Positions 25,722-35,160 of a stretch of 64,000 nucleotides of DNA are shown piece by piece. This DNA comes from Verrucomicrobiota bacterium (GTDB taxonomy: Bacteria; Verrucomicrobiota; Lentisphaeria; JABSQK01; JAJFLO01). Position numbers and translations under genes: made by a program. The DNA lies in contig JAJFLP010000079.1 of assembly GCA_021772635.1 (NCBI GenBank), positions 47,205 through 111,204 of the forward strand, read 5' to 3'. The notes below the pieces were generated by a model. It saw only the letters and a program-made list of their open reading frames with translations, was not told the DNA's origin and did not search any database. Each line of letters starts with the position of its first letter. The stretch's first letter is position 1.

Positions 25722-25999
25722 ACTGAAGAATTCCGCAGAAGTAAGTTTCCGAAACTACCTTATTTTTGGTAAAATATAATATCGGGTTCCATAGTATCCA
25801 GTGCCATCACTAAAGAATCCGCCATTCATCGCGGAACTACGCAGGTTACCAATTAATAGAACTTTCTCAATCGTGATCACATTCTCGAGACTGCGATCAA
25901 TAACAGCGGTACGATTAAAATTACGAACGGTTCACGGGGATCGCGGCTGATCCTTCTCCGATCTCCACCTACGATTTAATTCGAGCTAATCGGTCACGG
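25722..25999. other. Spacer without recognised gene
   Basis: AT-rich stretch upstream of the HEAT-like protein gene. Likely contains its promoter; no motif is distinct. Confidence 0.3.
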
Positions 26000-26716
26000 A
26001 TGAAGTCAAATTATTGTAGTCTTCTAGTCGTTCTGGCGCAGTTGTCCTTGCCCTCGTGCCGGAACTTACCGACGCCGGCACCTGAAGAAACGGTCTGGCG
26101 TGAACTCGGAGCCGCCTACCCGACAATGACTGAAATAACCGAAGTCCGCGCGAATATCGGGAGCTCGGTATCAGAGTTAATCGAGGATCTGGCCTCTGAA
26201 GAACTGTTGCAACGCCGACAGGCCGCTTATACGATCGAATACCTGGGCCCGGCTGCAATTAGCGCTTTAGGTCCGCTGATCGCAGCCTGTCGTTCGGAGA
26301 AGAATCAAATTAATCGGGCATTTATGGTCCGAGCCATTGCTGCGATTGACGATTCCACTCCGGAAACGCTCGGCTTCCTCAGACTCCTATTTCACGATAG
26401 CCAAAACAAGATCTTACGAACCTATCTTGCGGGTGCGATACTAAAACTGACCGAACTGCATCAAAGCGAGGTCGAACTACAATACCTATTGGACAGCGTG
26501 AATCCGAAAGGTTCCGAAAATGAGTTAATCGATGAGATTAGTCGCAACGAATTTTGGGAACAACGCTGGGCTGCGGCTTACATGATCGCGAAGCTACAGA
26601 AAAAAGCGATATCATTCATACCGGCTCTTGAACAAATCTCCGAAGCGGCGGATGTCCCCGGCTGGGTGCGGAAAGAATTCTGGTTTACCCTCAGCAAGAT
26701 ATCGCACTTCGAATAA
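26000..26716 (+). CDS. Putative lipoprotein with HEAT-like repeats
   Basis: 238 aa. N-terminal hydrophobic segment ending 'LPSC' (Cys about 20), a lipobox-like site with an unusual Pro, so a lipoprotein is possible but not certain. The rest is helical with HEAT-type units: 'EELLQRRQAAYTIEYLGPAAISALGPLIAA', 'NRAFMVRAIAAIDDSTPETLGFL', 'EQRWAAAYMIAKLQKKAISFIPAL'. HEAT repeats are protein-binding solenoids; no enzyme motif. Single gene between repeat-filled spacers. Confidence 0.65.
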   Translation: MKSNYCSLLVVLAQLSLPSCRNLPTPAPEETVWRELGAAYPTMTEITEVRANIGSSVSELIEDLASEELLQRRQAAYTIEYLGPAAISALGPLIAACRSEKNQINRAFMVRAIAAIDDSTPETLGFLRLLFHDSQNKILRTYLAGAILKLTELHQSEVELQYLLDSVNPKGSENELIDEISRNEFWEQRWAAAYMIAKLQKKAISFIPALEQISEAADVPGWVRKEFWFTLSKISHFE

Positions 26717-26879
26717 GGATATTTTTGTCAGCTGGAACGCAAGGACATTTCGCCGGGACTGGCGGCGCTCTCCCCCCCTAATCACCGCCCCTTTCACGAC
26801 GCTGGATCCTGACCGTAAGGCACCAGCTAAGCAACTCGTCTCGCTTCGCCAGTATTAGGGAGAGACGCTATACAACTCT

Positions 26880-27040
26880 CCTCCGGATTACCCGAGACTC
26901 TCGCTCATGCGGAGAAATATCGTTCGGAAATTCGTCGCTGACAAATTCGAAGCTATCCCAAAATCGTACTGCTTGTTGATAATTCCCGATTCAGAATGTC
27001 CGAGACGCTTCCCGCATGAGCGTGGATCCCGTCGATACGG
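26880..27040. repeat. Family E repeat cluster
   Basis: 'AATATCGTTCGGAAATTCGT', 'TTCGAAGCTATCCCAAAATC', 'GTACTGCTTGTTGATAATTC' and a palindromic 'GAGCGTGGATCCCGTC' section that recurs inverted at 47385-47440. Confidence 0.7.
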
Positions 27041-27045
27041 GACGC

Positions 27046-27570
27046 TTATGCAGAGAGATCGCGGGTCGTATAAGTTCGTTGGATGGATGAATAAACGATT
27101 GCGGCTGCACAGTTCGAGACGTTAAGGGAATTCTTCGATCCGAACACCGGAAGACACGCGACTGAGTCGCAATATTCCAGCGTGCTTTCCGCGATACCCA
27201 GCGCTTCGTTACCGAAAACGAAGGCGACTGGAAACCTTAGGTCCGCGTCCCAAATATGGGCAGCGTTTCTGACTGTCTCCACCGCTACAGTAAAGTAACC
27301 GGCTGCTTTCAATTCGAGGATCGCGTCCGAAGCCGTTTCGTAATGTTCGAAGGGAACGATGCGGTCGCACCCTCTTGCGGTTTTTTGCAGTTTCGGGTGA
27401 GGAGGAGTTGCGGTGTAACCGCAGGTGACGATTTTCTCGAGCCGACATACTTCCGCAAGCCGGAATATATTGCCAACGTTATACGCACTTCGCAGGTTGT
27501 CCAGGACCAAGATGATCGGATGAACCACCGCCATCGCCTCGGAATCGCCGGTTTTGATATCACCTTCCAT
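27046..27570 (-). CDS. SpoU/TrmH-family RNA 2'-O-ribose methyltransferase
   Basis: 174 aa. The three SpoU motifs are present: 'RSAYNVGNIFRLAEVC' (motif 1), 'PVAFVFGNEALGI' (motif 2) and 'NSLNVSNCAAAIVYSS' (motif 3), forming the knotted SAM site. It methylates a ribose in tRNA or rRNA; the target is not predictable. ATG at 27570 chosen because it overlaps the rpoN stop by 11 nt, suggesting coupling; a later ATG (MAVVHP) is possible. It lacks the N-terminal substrate domain of TrmH/RlmB. Confidence 0.88.
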   Translation of the reverse strand: MEGDIKTGDSEAMAVVHPIILVLDNLRSAYNVGNIFRLAEVCRLEKIVTCGYTATPPHPKLQKTARGCDRIVPFEHYETASDAILELKAAGYFTVAVETVRNAAHIWDADLRFPVAFVFGNEALGIAESTLEYCDSVACLPVFGSKNSLNVSNCAAAIVYSSIQRTYTTRDLSA

Positions 27571-29023
27571 AGGTCTTGCGTCGGTGCGAAGATGGTATTC
27601 CCAGGGACTCCCGGTACTTTGCAACGGTGCGTCGTGCAACTTTCACGCCGTGCTTACCGAGAAGCTGGACTATTCCCTGATCGCTGATCGGGCTGGCGGA
27701 GTCCTCTTCGCTCACGATTGCTTCGATCTTTTTCCGAATACTAACGCTGGAAAGCACCTCCCCATCGTCGGTTTGGAACCCGGAAGAGAAAAATCGTTTC
27801 AATGGAAAAATTCCTTGCGGGGTCTGTACGTATTTGTTCGCTGCTGCCCGGCTTACCGTTGTCTCGTGAACCCCAATTTCGCTCGCGATCTGCCCCATCG
27901 TTAGAGGCTTTAATGCCTCTTCGCCATGTCTCAAGAACTCACCTTGGTGTTCAACAATTTTCTCTGCGATTCGCTTGATCGTGCTTTGGCGTTGCCCCAG
28001 GCTCTTGATCAAGAGATTTCCATTGATGATCTTATCTTTTATATAGTCCCGAACCTCCGCCGCGGTGTTCGGGTCATCAAGAATTTTCCTATACCGCGAT
28101 GAGATACGCAGCACCGGTAGATGATCTTTATTCGTGGAAACAGCAAATCCGTTCTCATCATTTTCGTGGATAAAGACCTCCGGTCGCACGAATTGTTCGT
28201 TGGACGGCGCTAAAGCGCTGCCGGGCCGTGGTTGGAGCCTCTTTATTTCGTCTATAACGCTATAGAGTGAAATGGGCGAGACCCTTAGCGCTCTCGCTAT
28301 ATCCGGAATGCGGTTCTTTCCAAGTTTGTCAAGATGCTTATCAACAATCTGATACGCAAGCGAATCTTGCCTCTGCTGCCGCTCAAGTTGTAATAGAAGA
28401 CATTCGCGAAGATCTCGGGCAGCAACACCAGGCGGATCGAAAGTCTGGATCAATCGCAGCACGTCTTCCGTCTCCGCAAGACTGACGTTGCATATCATGG
28501 CGAGATCGGGTAATTGCCCTCGAAAGTAACCGGCTTCTGAGATGTTGCCGATGATCATTTCCCCGATTTTATGTGTCCCATCATCACACTCGTTAGTCCT
28601 AAGCTGCTCCAACAGACTTTCCGACAGTGATGTCCCGGCTGCCAATGAATCGAAGAAATGTTGCCTTTTCTCGTCGTCGTCGCTCGTGGAATATGATCGG
28701 GAATGGGCTGCCGGGAGATAGTCGTTCCAGGATGCGTCCAGTTGCATGACGCTCGCGAGAAATTCATCTTTTTCCGCGGCGAGCGCTGCGAAGTCGTCGT
28801 TACTTTCCGACGGTGCGGTCATTTCCTCCACTGGATCACCAATCAGTTGCTCGCCTTTCCCGTCTAACAATTCGATCGTCGGATTAACTTGCAGCTCCTG
28901 GTTGATTAATGTTCGCATTTCCAGATAGGGCGCCGTAAGCAACTCGAGCGACTGGATCTGGTGAGGCGCCATGATCTGTTCCTGACGCAGTTGAGGGGAT
29001 TGGACTAGGGATTGATAGACCAT
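27560..29023 (-). CDS. rpoN: RNA polymerase sigma-54 factor
   Basis: 487 aa. Region I Gln/Leu-rich activator-interacting segment at the N-terminus ('MAPHQIQSLELLTAPYLEM'), a core-binding region, HTH 'EIGVHETTVSRAAANKYVQTP', and the RpoN box 'ARRTVAKYRE' near the C-terminus that contacts the -24 promoter element. Complete, so sigma-54 and enhancer-binding-protein dependent transcription is expected in this organism. Cotranscribed with the SpoU methyltransferase. Confidence 0.96.
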   Translation of the reverse strand: MVYQSLVQSPQLRQEQIMAPHQIQSLELLTAPYLEMRTLINQELQVNPTIELLDGKGEQLIGDPVEEMTAPSESNDDFAALAAEKDEFLASVMQLDASWNDYLPAAHSRSYSTSDDDEKRQHFFDSLAAGTSLSESLLEQLRTNECDDGTHKIGEMIIGNISEAGYFRGQLPDLAMICNVSLAETEDVLRLIQTFDPPGVAARDLRECLLLQLERQQRQDSLAYQIVDKHLDKLGKNRIPDIARALRVSPISLYSVIDEIKRLQPRPGSALAPSNEQFVRPEVFIHENDENGFAVSTNKDHLPVLRISSRYRKILDDPNTAAEVRDYIKDKIINGNLLIKSLGQRQSTIKRIAEKIVEHQGEFLRHGEEALKPLTMGQIASEIGVHETTVSRAAANKYVQTPQGIFPLKRFFSSGFQTDDGEVLSSVSIRKKIEAIVSEEDSASPISDQGIVQLLGKHGVKVARRTVAKYRESLGIPSSHRRKTYGR

Positions 29024-29347
29024 CTATGGACGCTTTTTTATTTTATTTAGGAGCTGGAGTTGATTGTAGATATCGCCAATACGACTATAATGTGACCGCA
29101 TTGTAGAGACAAAGAATTCTTAATACTTTTCCTTCGCGAATCTTGACGGAACAGGGCAATGTATACCGCAAGCGGTAGAGTTTCACAGGGCCATAAAGCG
29201 CCCGTTTCGCAAAGCCTTTCGAGCCGCAACAGGCGCACGAAACCGGAGCCAGGCACCGCCGATTTCGGCCAGCATATCATCGTTCCCCGGGCATGATTTA
29301 AGCTAATTCATCAATAACCAAAAGTCAAAGCATACGCCATCACTACT
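29024..29347. other. Divergent spacer rpoN / MBL hydrolase
   Basis: Includes one 'ATACCGCAAGCGGTAGAGTT' repeat at about 29163. It must contain promoters of both divergent genes; no clear box seen. Confidence 0.4.
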
Positions 29348-30139
29348 ATGTCTGATAAACTCGTAGAGGTTGTGGTCCTCGGCAGCGGAAGCGCAGGCAA
29401 CTCAATCGCTGTTAGATTCGACAACAATGTCCTTCTGATTGACGCGGGATTTTCGGGTGCTGAGATGGATCGCCGTCTCAGCGCTGCGGGAATCGATAGC
29501 GACTCAGTAATCGCGTTAGCGATATCGCACGAGCACGATGATCACATTACCGGGGCTCGGGTATTTGCAAAGCGCAACGGGCAGTTTCCGGTCTACGCCA
29601 ATTCGCTGACGTCTGAGCGTCTACGGTCAATGAATAAGGCGCCGGAAAATATGATGATTTTCTCAAATGGCGTGCCGTTCGAAGTCGGCCCGTTCACTGT
29701 AGAGGGGTTTTCGGTTTCACACGATGCGGTAGACCCAGTTGGTTTTACGGTTCGATGTTCGGACAAGAAAATCGGCATAGCCACTGATCTCGGTTACGCA
29801 GGGAAAATGGTGACCCTGAAACTGAGTGATTGTCATGTGCTGATTTTGGAAAGCAATCACGACCGGGATATGTTACTGAATTCGAGCCGTCCCGCATATC
29901 TACGGCACCGGATACGCGGTCGCCGCGGACATCTGAGTAATCAAAGCGCCGCGGAACTCTTAGTTTCACTGGTCGGGCCATCGACGCAACATGTTGTGCT
30001 GGCACACATGAGTGACGACTGCAATGAACCGGAGCTCGCGAAAAATCTTATGGCAGCGCATCTGGCCCCTTTGGCGCGGCATGATATAAATTTAATAGTT
30101 GCTCCCCAAAACCGAATCGCGGATACGATCATTATTTAG
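29348..30139 (+). CDS. MBL-fold hydrolase of the YycJ/WalJ type
   Basis: 263 aa. Metallo-beta-lactamase fold with the metal motif 'SHEHDDH' at about residue 59, preceded by 'VVVLGSGSAGNSIAV' and 'VLLIDAGFSGAEM', a YycJ-specific start; 'GIATDLGY' and 'ESNHDRDMLL' supply further ligands. Members are implicated in DNA end processing or mismatch repair and in cell-wall stress phenotypes, so the biological role is uncertain. Ends in a strong hairpin. Confidence 0.88.
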   Translation: MSDKLVEVVVLGSGSAGNSIAVRFDNNVLLIDAGFSGAEMDRRLSAAGIDSDSVIALAISHEHDDHITGARVFAKRNGQFPVYANSLTSERLRSMNKAPENMMIFSNGVPFEVGPFTVEGFSVSHDAVDPVGFTVRCSDKKIGIATDLGYAGKMVTLKLSDCHVLILESNHDRDMLLNSSRPAYLRHRIRGRRGHLSNQSAAELLVSLVGPSTQHVVLAHMSDDCNEPELAKNLMAAHLAPLARHDINLIVAPQNRIADTIII

Positions 30140-30193
30140 TGCCTGAACGGAAACCCTCGCGAGCCGGGTTGCGAGGGGTTTCGTTCAGGCACT
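30138..30193 (+). terminator. Long hairpin after the MBL hydrolase gene
   Basis: AGTGCCTGAACG-AAACCCTCGC pairs with GCGAGGGGTTTC-GTTCAGGCACT around a 10-base loop; about 22 bp. No strong T-run follows, so termination is likely but not certain. The hydrolase stop codon lies at the base of the stem. Confidence 0.65.
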
Positions 30194-30220
30194 ATTTGAA
30201 CCTCACGCAGTCTCGAAATT

Positions 30221-31954
30221 ATGAAGCTATCTAAACTGATTGGAAAACGGATAAAAGAAGCGCCGAAGGACGCGCAGACAGACAGCCACATCTTTCTGAT
30301 CCGCGGCGGTTACGTCCGCCAAGTTTCTGCGGGTATATACTCTCTCCTCCCCCTCGCGAAACGCGTCACTGCGAAAATCGAGGGTATCATTCGCGAGGAA
30401 ATGGAAAAGGTTGACGGTCAGGAAATCCTGATGCCGGTTGTGCTGCCAGGCGAGCTGTGGGAGGAAAGCGGCCGTCTGGCGGACGTCGGACTCGAGTTGC
30501 TTCGATTCGAGGACCGCAACAATAAATTGATGCTGCTGGGCATGACCCACGAGGAAGCGGTCGTTCACATTGCGCGTACAGAAATCGAGTCGTACAAGCA
30601 ATTACCGGCGATGCTATATCAGATTCAGACCAAGTATCGGGATGAAGCGAGACCTCGTGCAGGCCTCATTCGCGTCCGCGAGTTTACAATGAAAGACGCT
30701 TACTCTTTTCACACAACCCAGGAATCACTTGACGAGTACTACCCATTAGTGCACGGCGCGTATGCACGTATATATGATCGCGTCGGCTTGAAGGAGATCG
30801 TCTCGATTGAGTCCGATCCGGGAATGATGGGGGGTGCCGTGTCCCACGAGTTCATGGCACTCGCTGAGTGTGGCGAAGATATAATTTTCATGTCGCCGGA
30901 TGGCCGTTACAAGGCGAACCGTGATATCGCAACGACCACGGTGGAGAAAATAAAAGAAGACTCCGCACCGCTGGAAAAGGTTCATACACCCGGCCAGCGA
31001 TCGATCGAAGAAGTTGCAGGTTTCCTGGGCGTTCCGAAAAATAGAACCGGAAAGGCTGTGCTGTACCTTGACCAGGACGACAAGGTCGTTTTCGTGATGA
31101 TCCGCGGCGATATCGAGGTGAACGAAGTAAAACTAAAGAATCACCTGAAACTAAAAGAGCTCAGACAGGCAACCGATGACAACATCACAGAGATCGGAGC
31201 AGTTCCCGGGTATGCGTCACCGATGAATATTGACGGATCGAAAGTGCGAATCATCGTCGATCCGACGGTGAGAGATACTCCGAATATTATCGTCGGCGCG
31301 AACGAGACGGATTATCACTACCGAAACTTCAATTTCGATCGAGACATAGGGACACTGATTGATGATGTTGAATTCGTCGATATTCGGACGGTTAAGGCAG
31401 GCGACGCATGCCCTGTTACGGGAGAACCATTGTTGATGAAACGCGGTATCGAAGTCGGTAACATTTTTCAGTTGGGCACGAAGTATACCGAGTCGATGAA
31501 CTGCAAGTTTCTTAACGAAAACGGTAGCTCGCGACCAATGATCATGGGTTGTTATGGAATCGGCATCGGCCGACTGATGGCGGCGGTCGTAGAAGAATCA
31601 CACGACCGATTCGGCCCGATCTGGCCGTTTTCGATCGCGCCGTTCCATCTGCATCTATGCGCTCTCAACATCAAGAAAGATAATATCAAAGAGCTTGCTG
31701 ATCGGTTGTACGGTGAGCTCCTGGAGAATAACGTTGAGGTGCTTTACGATGACCGTGGGGAGAAGGCAGGTTCCGTATTTAACGATGCCGATTTGATCGG
31801 GGTACCGTACCGGATTGTTATTTCTCCGAAGACCGTTGCAAACAATGAGGCGGAATTCCGGTCGCGAGATGGGACACAAATCGAGATGCTGCCGCTTGAT
31901 AGCGTCGCGAATTTTGTTACCGAGTTAATCAATACCCAAAAAACGAAAATCTAG
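30221..31954 (+). CDS. proS: Prolyl-tRNA synthetase (bacterial type, with editing domain)
   Basis: 577 aa, standard length for the bacterial ProS. Class II core: motif 2 'RVREFTMKDAYSFH', the inserted Ala-editing domain at about 225-380 (YbaK-like, 'GVPKNRTGKAVLYL'), motif 3 'MGCYGIGIGRLMAAV', and the anticodon-binding domain at the end ('VLYDDRGEKAGSVFNDADL'). Charges tRNA-Pro. The DUF1015 gene starts 6 bp after its stop. Confidence 0.97.
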   Translation: MKLSKLIGKRIKEAPKDAQTDSHIFLIRGGYVRQVSAGIYSLLPLAKRVTAKIEGIIREEMEKVDGQEILMPVVLPGELWEESGRLADVGLELLRFEDRNNKLMLLGMTHEEAVVHIARTEIESYKQLPAMLYQIQTKYRDEARPRAGLIRVREFTMKDAYSFHTTQESLDEYYPLVHGAYARIYDRVGLKEIVSIESDPGMMGGAVSHEFMALAECGEDIIFMSPDGRYKANRDIATTTVEKIKEDSAPLEKVHTPGQRSIEEVAGFLGVPKNRTGKAVLYLDQDDKVVFVMIRGDIEVNEVKLKNHLKLKELRQATDDNITEIGAVPGYASPMNIDGSKVRIIVDPTVRDTPNIIVGANETDYHYRNFNFDRDIGTLIDDVEFVDIRTVKAGDACPVTGEPLLMKRGIEVGNIFQLGTKYTESMNCKFLNENGSSRPMIMGCYGIGIGRLMAAVVEESHDRFGPIWPFSIAPFHLHLCALNIKKDNIKELADRLYGELLENNVEVLYDDRGEKAGSVFNDADLIGVPYRIVISPKTVANNEAEFRSRDGTQIEMLPLDSVANFVTELINTQKTKI

Positions 31955-31960
31955 ATTCCT

Positions 31961-33190
31961 ATGATAACCATTTCCCCATTCAAGGCGCTAATGCCACCAC
32001 CGGATAAGGTTGGTCTTGTCGCAGCAGTCCCGTACGACGTTGTAACCCGCGAGGAGGCCGCCGAAAAGGCGGCCGGAAATCCGTTGTCGTTTCTCAGAGC
32101 GTCGAGGTCGGAAATCGAACTTCCCGCGGAAGTAGATCCTTATTCCGAGGAAGTTTACGAAAAGGCGAGAGAGAATTTCCAGCGCCTTCGCAGCCAGGCC
32201 CCGCTCACGGTGGATGAAAACGAATCGTTGTATATTTATTCGCTGTCCTTGAACGACCATCGCCAGACCGGAATTGTCGCTGCAGCGTCTGTGGATGACT
32301 ATGACTCCAACGCGATAAAGAAGCACGAACTGACGCGGAAGGCGAAAGAGGACGATCGAACGCGTCATACCCTGGCTCTAAGAGCACACACCGGACCTGT
32401 ATTCTTGACATATCGCCCTGTCCCCGCGGCTGATGAGATCGTCCGCGCGGCGATGCAAACCGATCCTCTTCATCGCATATCCGCAGACGACGGTGTATTA
32501 CACGAGATTTGGCGGGTACCAGAGGAAAAAGGAAATATATTGGTGACCCTATTCCGAGATGTCCCCGCGCTCTATATCGCTGACGGGCATCACCGGGGAA
32601 AGAGCGCCAGTCGCGCACGCGCGTCCTGTCGAGATCAAAATCCGGGTCACACAGGAAACGAAGCCTACAACCGCTTTCTGAGCGTCATTTTCCCAGCAGA
32701 CCAATTGAATATCCTCGCCTATAACCGCGCAGTTCGCGATTCGAACGGACTTTCGAGTGAAGGGTTCCTGGAAAAGGTTAAAGCGGCGTTCCAAGTCGAA
32801 ACGACCGAAACGACAATGCCAACCTTGAAAGGCGAGGTGACAATGTATTTGTGTGGTCAGTGGTATCGGGTGACTTTCCCCGTCAACTACTCTTCCACTT
32901 CGCCGGTAGACGGTCTTGACGTTTCAATCCTCCAGAACCAGTTACTTGATCCTATTCTCGGCATCGATGATCCGCGTACAAATAACAGGATCGAGTTTAT
33001 CGGTGGTATCCACGGCCCTGAGAAATTGCAGAGCCTTGTCGACGAAGGACTTGCAGCAGTGTCATTTGGTATGCACCCAGTCACCGTCGATGAGTTAATG
33101 GCTATTTCGGATGCAGACATGATCATGCCCCCAAAATCCACATGGTTCGAACCGAAACTGCGAGATGGCATCCTGAGTCATTGTTTCTGA
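31961..33190 (+). CDS. DUF1015 family protein
   Basis: 409 aa. 'AAVPYDVVTREEAAEKAAGN' near the N-terminus and the hallmark 'LYIADGHHRGKSASR' around residue 205 define the DUF1015 family, related at fold level to ParB/Srx nucleases and the archaeal serine kinase. The bacterial role is not established; serine phosphorylation is a suggestion in the literature for relatives. It follows proS by 6 bp, so an operon. Confidence 0.9.
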   Translation: MITISPFKALMPPPDKVGLVAAVPYDVVTREEAAEKAAGNPLSFLRASRSEIELPAEVDPYSEEVYEKARENFQRLRSQAPLTVDENESLYIYSLSLNDHRQTGIVAAASVDDYDSNAIKKHELTRKAKEDDRTRHTLALRAHTGPVFLTYRPVPAADEIVRAAMQTDPLHRISADDGVLHEIWRVPEEKGNILVTLFRDVPALYIADGHHRGKSASRARASCRDQNPGHTGNEAYNRFLSVIFPADQLNILAYNRAVRDSNGLSSEGFLEKVKAAFQVETTETTMPTLKGEVTMYLCGQWYRVTFPVNYSSTSPVDGLDVSILQNQLLDPILGIDDPRTNNRIEFIGGIHGPEKLQSLVDEGLAAVSFGMHPVTVDELMAISDADMIMPPKSTWFEPKLRDGILSHCF

Positions 33191-33252
33191 GCTAGCCAAT
33201 AAGCCTAAAACTATTCGTAATAAACGACTTAAATTCATGTATCGTATTGTAA

Positions 33253-33552
33253 ATTCTTTTCATCGCCTTCCTAACCGCGACCACTTCGGCTCACCTTGAA
33301 GATTCTACATCGGTCCTGTCAGGACTCGGCCAAGTCACAGTTCGCGTTGCGGATATTTACCTGGAAGACGGTACGAAAGACACTGTTGCCCGCGAGATTG
33401 AGGCCGACGTGATATCGAAGCTGCGTACGTCGGGTTTGTTGGTAGACGACGCGGCGCGAGCAGGCTTAATTCTACGTGATGGGAGGATAATCCACCAAGG
33501 TCTCAGCCTTAGCGCCAAGGTCTGTTTCGATTTTATTCTTCAGCGGAATTAA
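33253..33552 (+). pseudogene. Relic copy of the secreted-protein gene at 38786
   Basis: An open run of 99 codons without any start codon; TAA precedes directly. It encodes 'FIAFLTATTSAHLEDSTSVL' and 'TVRVADIYLEDGTKDTVARE', which align with the 38786-39370 product, and the DNA is about 90 % alike over 33280-33455 by eye. After 'LRTSGLLVDDAARAG' the similarity fades and the frame ends early (99 versus 194 codons). Most likely a duplicated, truncated gene with a lost start. Confidence 0.75.
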
Positions 33553-33638
33553 GGATTATCGATTGAAGTTCTCTGTTAAACCGAGGGCTCTCCTCACCGA
33601 AGCGTATCAACAAATCTAGGGGGTTTAAAGCTTAAATT

Positions 33639-35060
33639 ATGTGGTTCAATAGCCTGACATTCGCCGTATTTATGGCGATTGTTTACCCACTCTACCGTGT
33701 CCTGCCTCACCGTGGACAAAATGTCATGCTTCTCGTCGCTAGCTATGTATTCTACGGGATGTGGGATTGGCGATTTCTTGGCCTTATCATTATATCTACG
33801 TGTGTGGATTTCTTCGTAGGGAATGCGTTAGCTAACGGGAGAAAGGCTACTCGTCGTTTATATCTGTGGATATCTATCACTACGAATTTAGGGCTATTAG
33901 CAACGTTCAAGTATTTCGGATTCTTTTCGGAATCTTTGCAAGCGCTGCTTTCGGTGGTCGGATTCGATGTCGGTTGGACAACTATTCATATCGTACTGCC
34001 AGTCGGGATATCTTTTTATACCTTCCAGACGATGAGTTATACCATCGACATCTATCGACGGAAGATTCAACCGACTGAGCGCTTTCTCGACTTCTCTCTT
34101 TTCGTCGCTTTCTTTCCGCAACTTGTGGCTGGTCCCATTGAGCGTGCAGCAAACCTCCTTCCGCAGATTGAAAGCCCTCGATCTTTAAGCTTAGCCCAGT
34201 CGTCGCGAGGACTCTATCTGATCTTATTCGGGTTATTCAAGAAGGTCGCTATTGCGGATGGGATCGCGAACTCTGTAAACACGATCTACGGATCAACAGG
34301 GAGTCTTACCGGAATCGATATAATTTTGGCCTGCTATCTGTTCACCATACAGATTTACTGCGATTTCGCTGGATACTCGGACATCGCTCGCGGTATCTCG
34401 AAGTTAATGGGAATCGAGCTAATGACGAATTTCAAGACTCCCTATTTCGCGACCAATCCGAGTGAGGTCTGGCAACGATGGCATATAAGCTTATCCAGTT
34501 GGCTACGGGACTATCTGTATATTCCTCTTGGCGGCAACCGCGGAGGAGAACTGAAGACTTACCGGAACCTCTTGATTACAATGGCGTTGGGCGGATTATG
34601 GCACGGAAACTCATGGAATTTCGCTTTTTGGGGACTATTCCACGGGGGATGGCTAAGCTTTCATCGATTAATAAGTTCGTTGAGTAATCACAGAAAAATA
34701 GTTTGCGGAATTCGCAGTAGGTGTACAAAACTCCTAAAAATTTTAGCCTGTTACCATGCATGGTGTTATAGCATGATCCTCTTTCGCGCTGAGTCTCTTG
34801 AGCAAACCATAACTTTTTCATCAATATGGGCTTATGATTTCAGCACGTGGTCGACATCGGTGCCGATGCCGACATTCGCGGCGCTTAGCGGACTCTTATT
34901 ACTCGTGCCATTGGAGATTGCGGAGTATGTGAAAGGGTCGCCGCTATTTTACCGAAAGTGGCCGGCTACGATTCGTGGTGCGTACTACGCATTATTGCTC
35001 TATCTGATACTGATGGGCACAAGCAATGAGCCTGTGCAGTTTATTTATTTTCAATTCTAG
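33639..35060 (+). CDS. MBOAT-family O-acyltransferase (AlgI/DltB-like)
   Basis: 473 aa, polytopic inner-membrane protein. MBOAT landmarks: 'GISFYTFQTMSYTIDIYR', 'FFPQLVAGPIERA', 'VWQRWHISLSSWLRDYLYIP' and 'GGLWHGNSWNFAFWGLFHG' containing the catalytic His. AlgI and DltB relatives move acetyl or other acyl groups across the membrane to O-acylate a polysaccharide or teichoic acid. AGGGGG lies upstream of the ATG. Followed by an SGNH-like gene, the usual partner that completes transfer in the periplasm. Confidence 0.93.
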   Translation: MWFNSLTFAVFMAIVYPLYRVLPHRGQNVMLLVASYVFYGMWDWRFLGLIIISTCVDFFVGNALANGRKATRRLYLWISITTNLGLLATFKYFGFFSESLQALLSVVGFDVGWTTIHIVLPVGISFYTFQTMSYTIDIYRRKIQPTERFLDFSLFVAFFPQLVAGPIERAANLLPQIESPRSLSLAQSSRGLYLILFGLFKKVAIADGIANSVNTIYGSTGSLTGIDIILACYLFTIQIYCDFAGYSDIARGISKLMGIELMTNFKTPYFATNPSEVWQRWHISLSSWLRDYLYIPLGGNRGGELKTYRNLLITMALGGLWHGNSWNFAFWGLFHGGWLSFHRLISSLSNHRKIVCGIRSRCTKLLKILACYHAWCYSMILFRAESLEQTITFSSIWAYDFSTWSTSVPMPTFAALSGLLLLVPLEIAEYVKGSPLFYRKWPATIRGAYYALLLYLILMGTSNEPVQFIYFQF

Positions 35061-35160
35061 ACTGCCGGCAGTCGAAGTTTTAGATGATTTAATTACAATC
35101 GCGTGTTGGGAAAATGGAATTCGACAATTCACGTGATTTGTCAAAGAGACTATAAATCGA

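Noticed and set aside
30138..30193. Strong hairpin considered as a T-box or riboswitch for proS
   Set aside because: No T-box bulge or specifier arrangement; it begins at the stop codon of the preceding gene and looks like a terminator.
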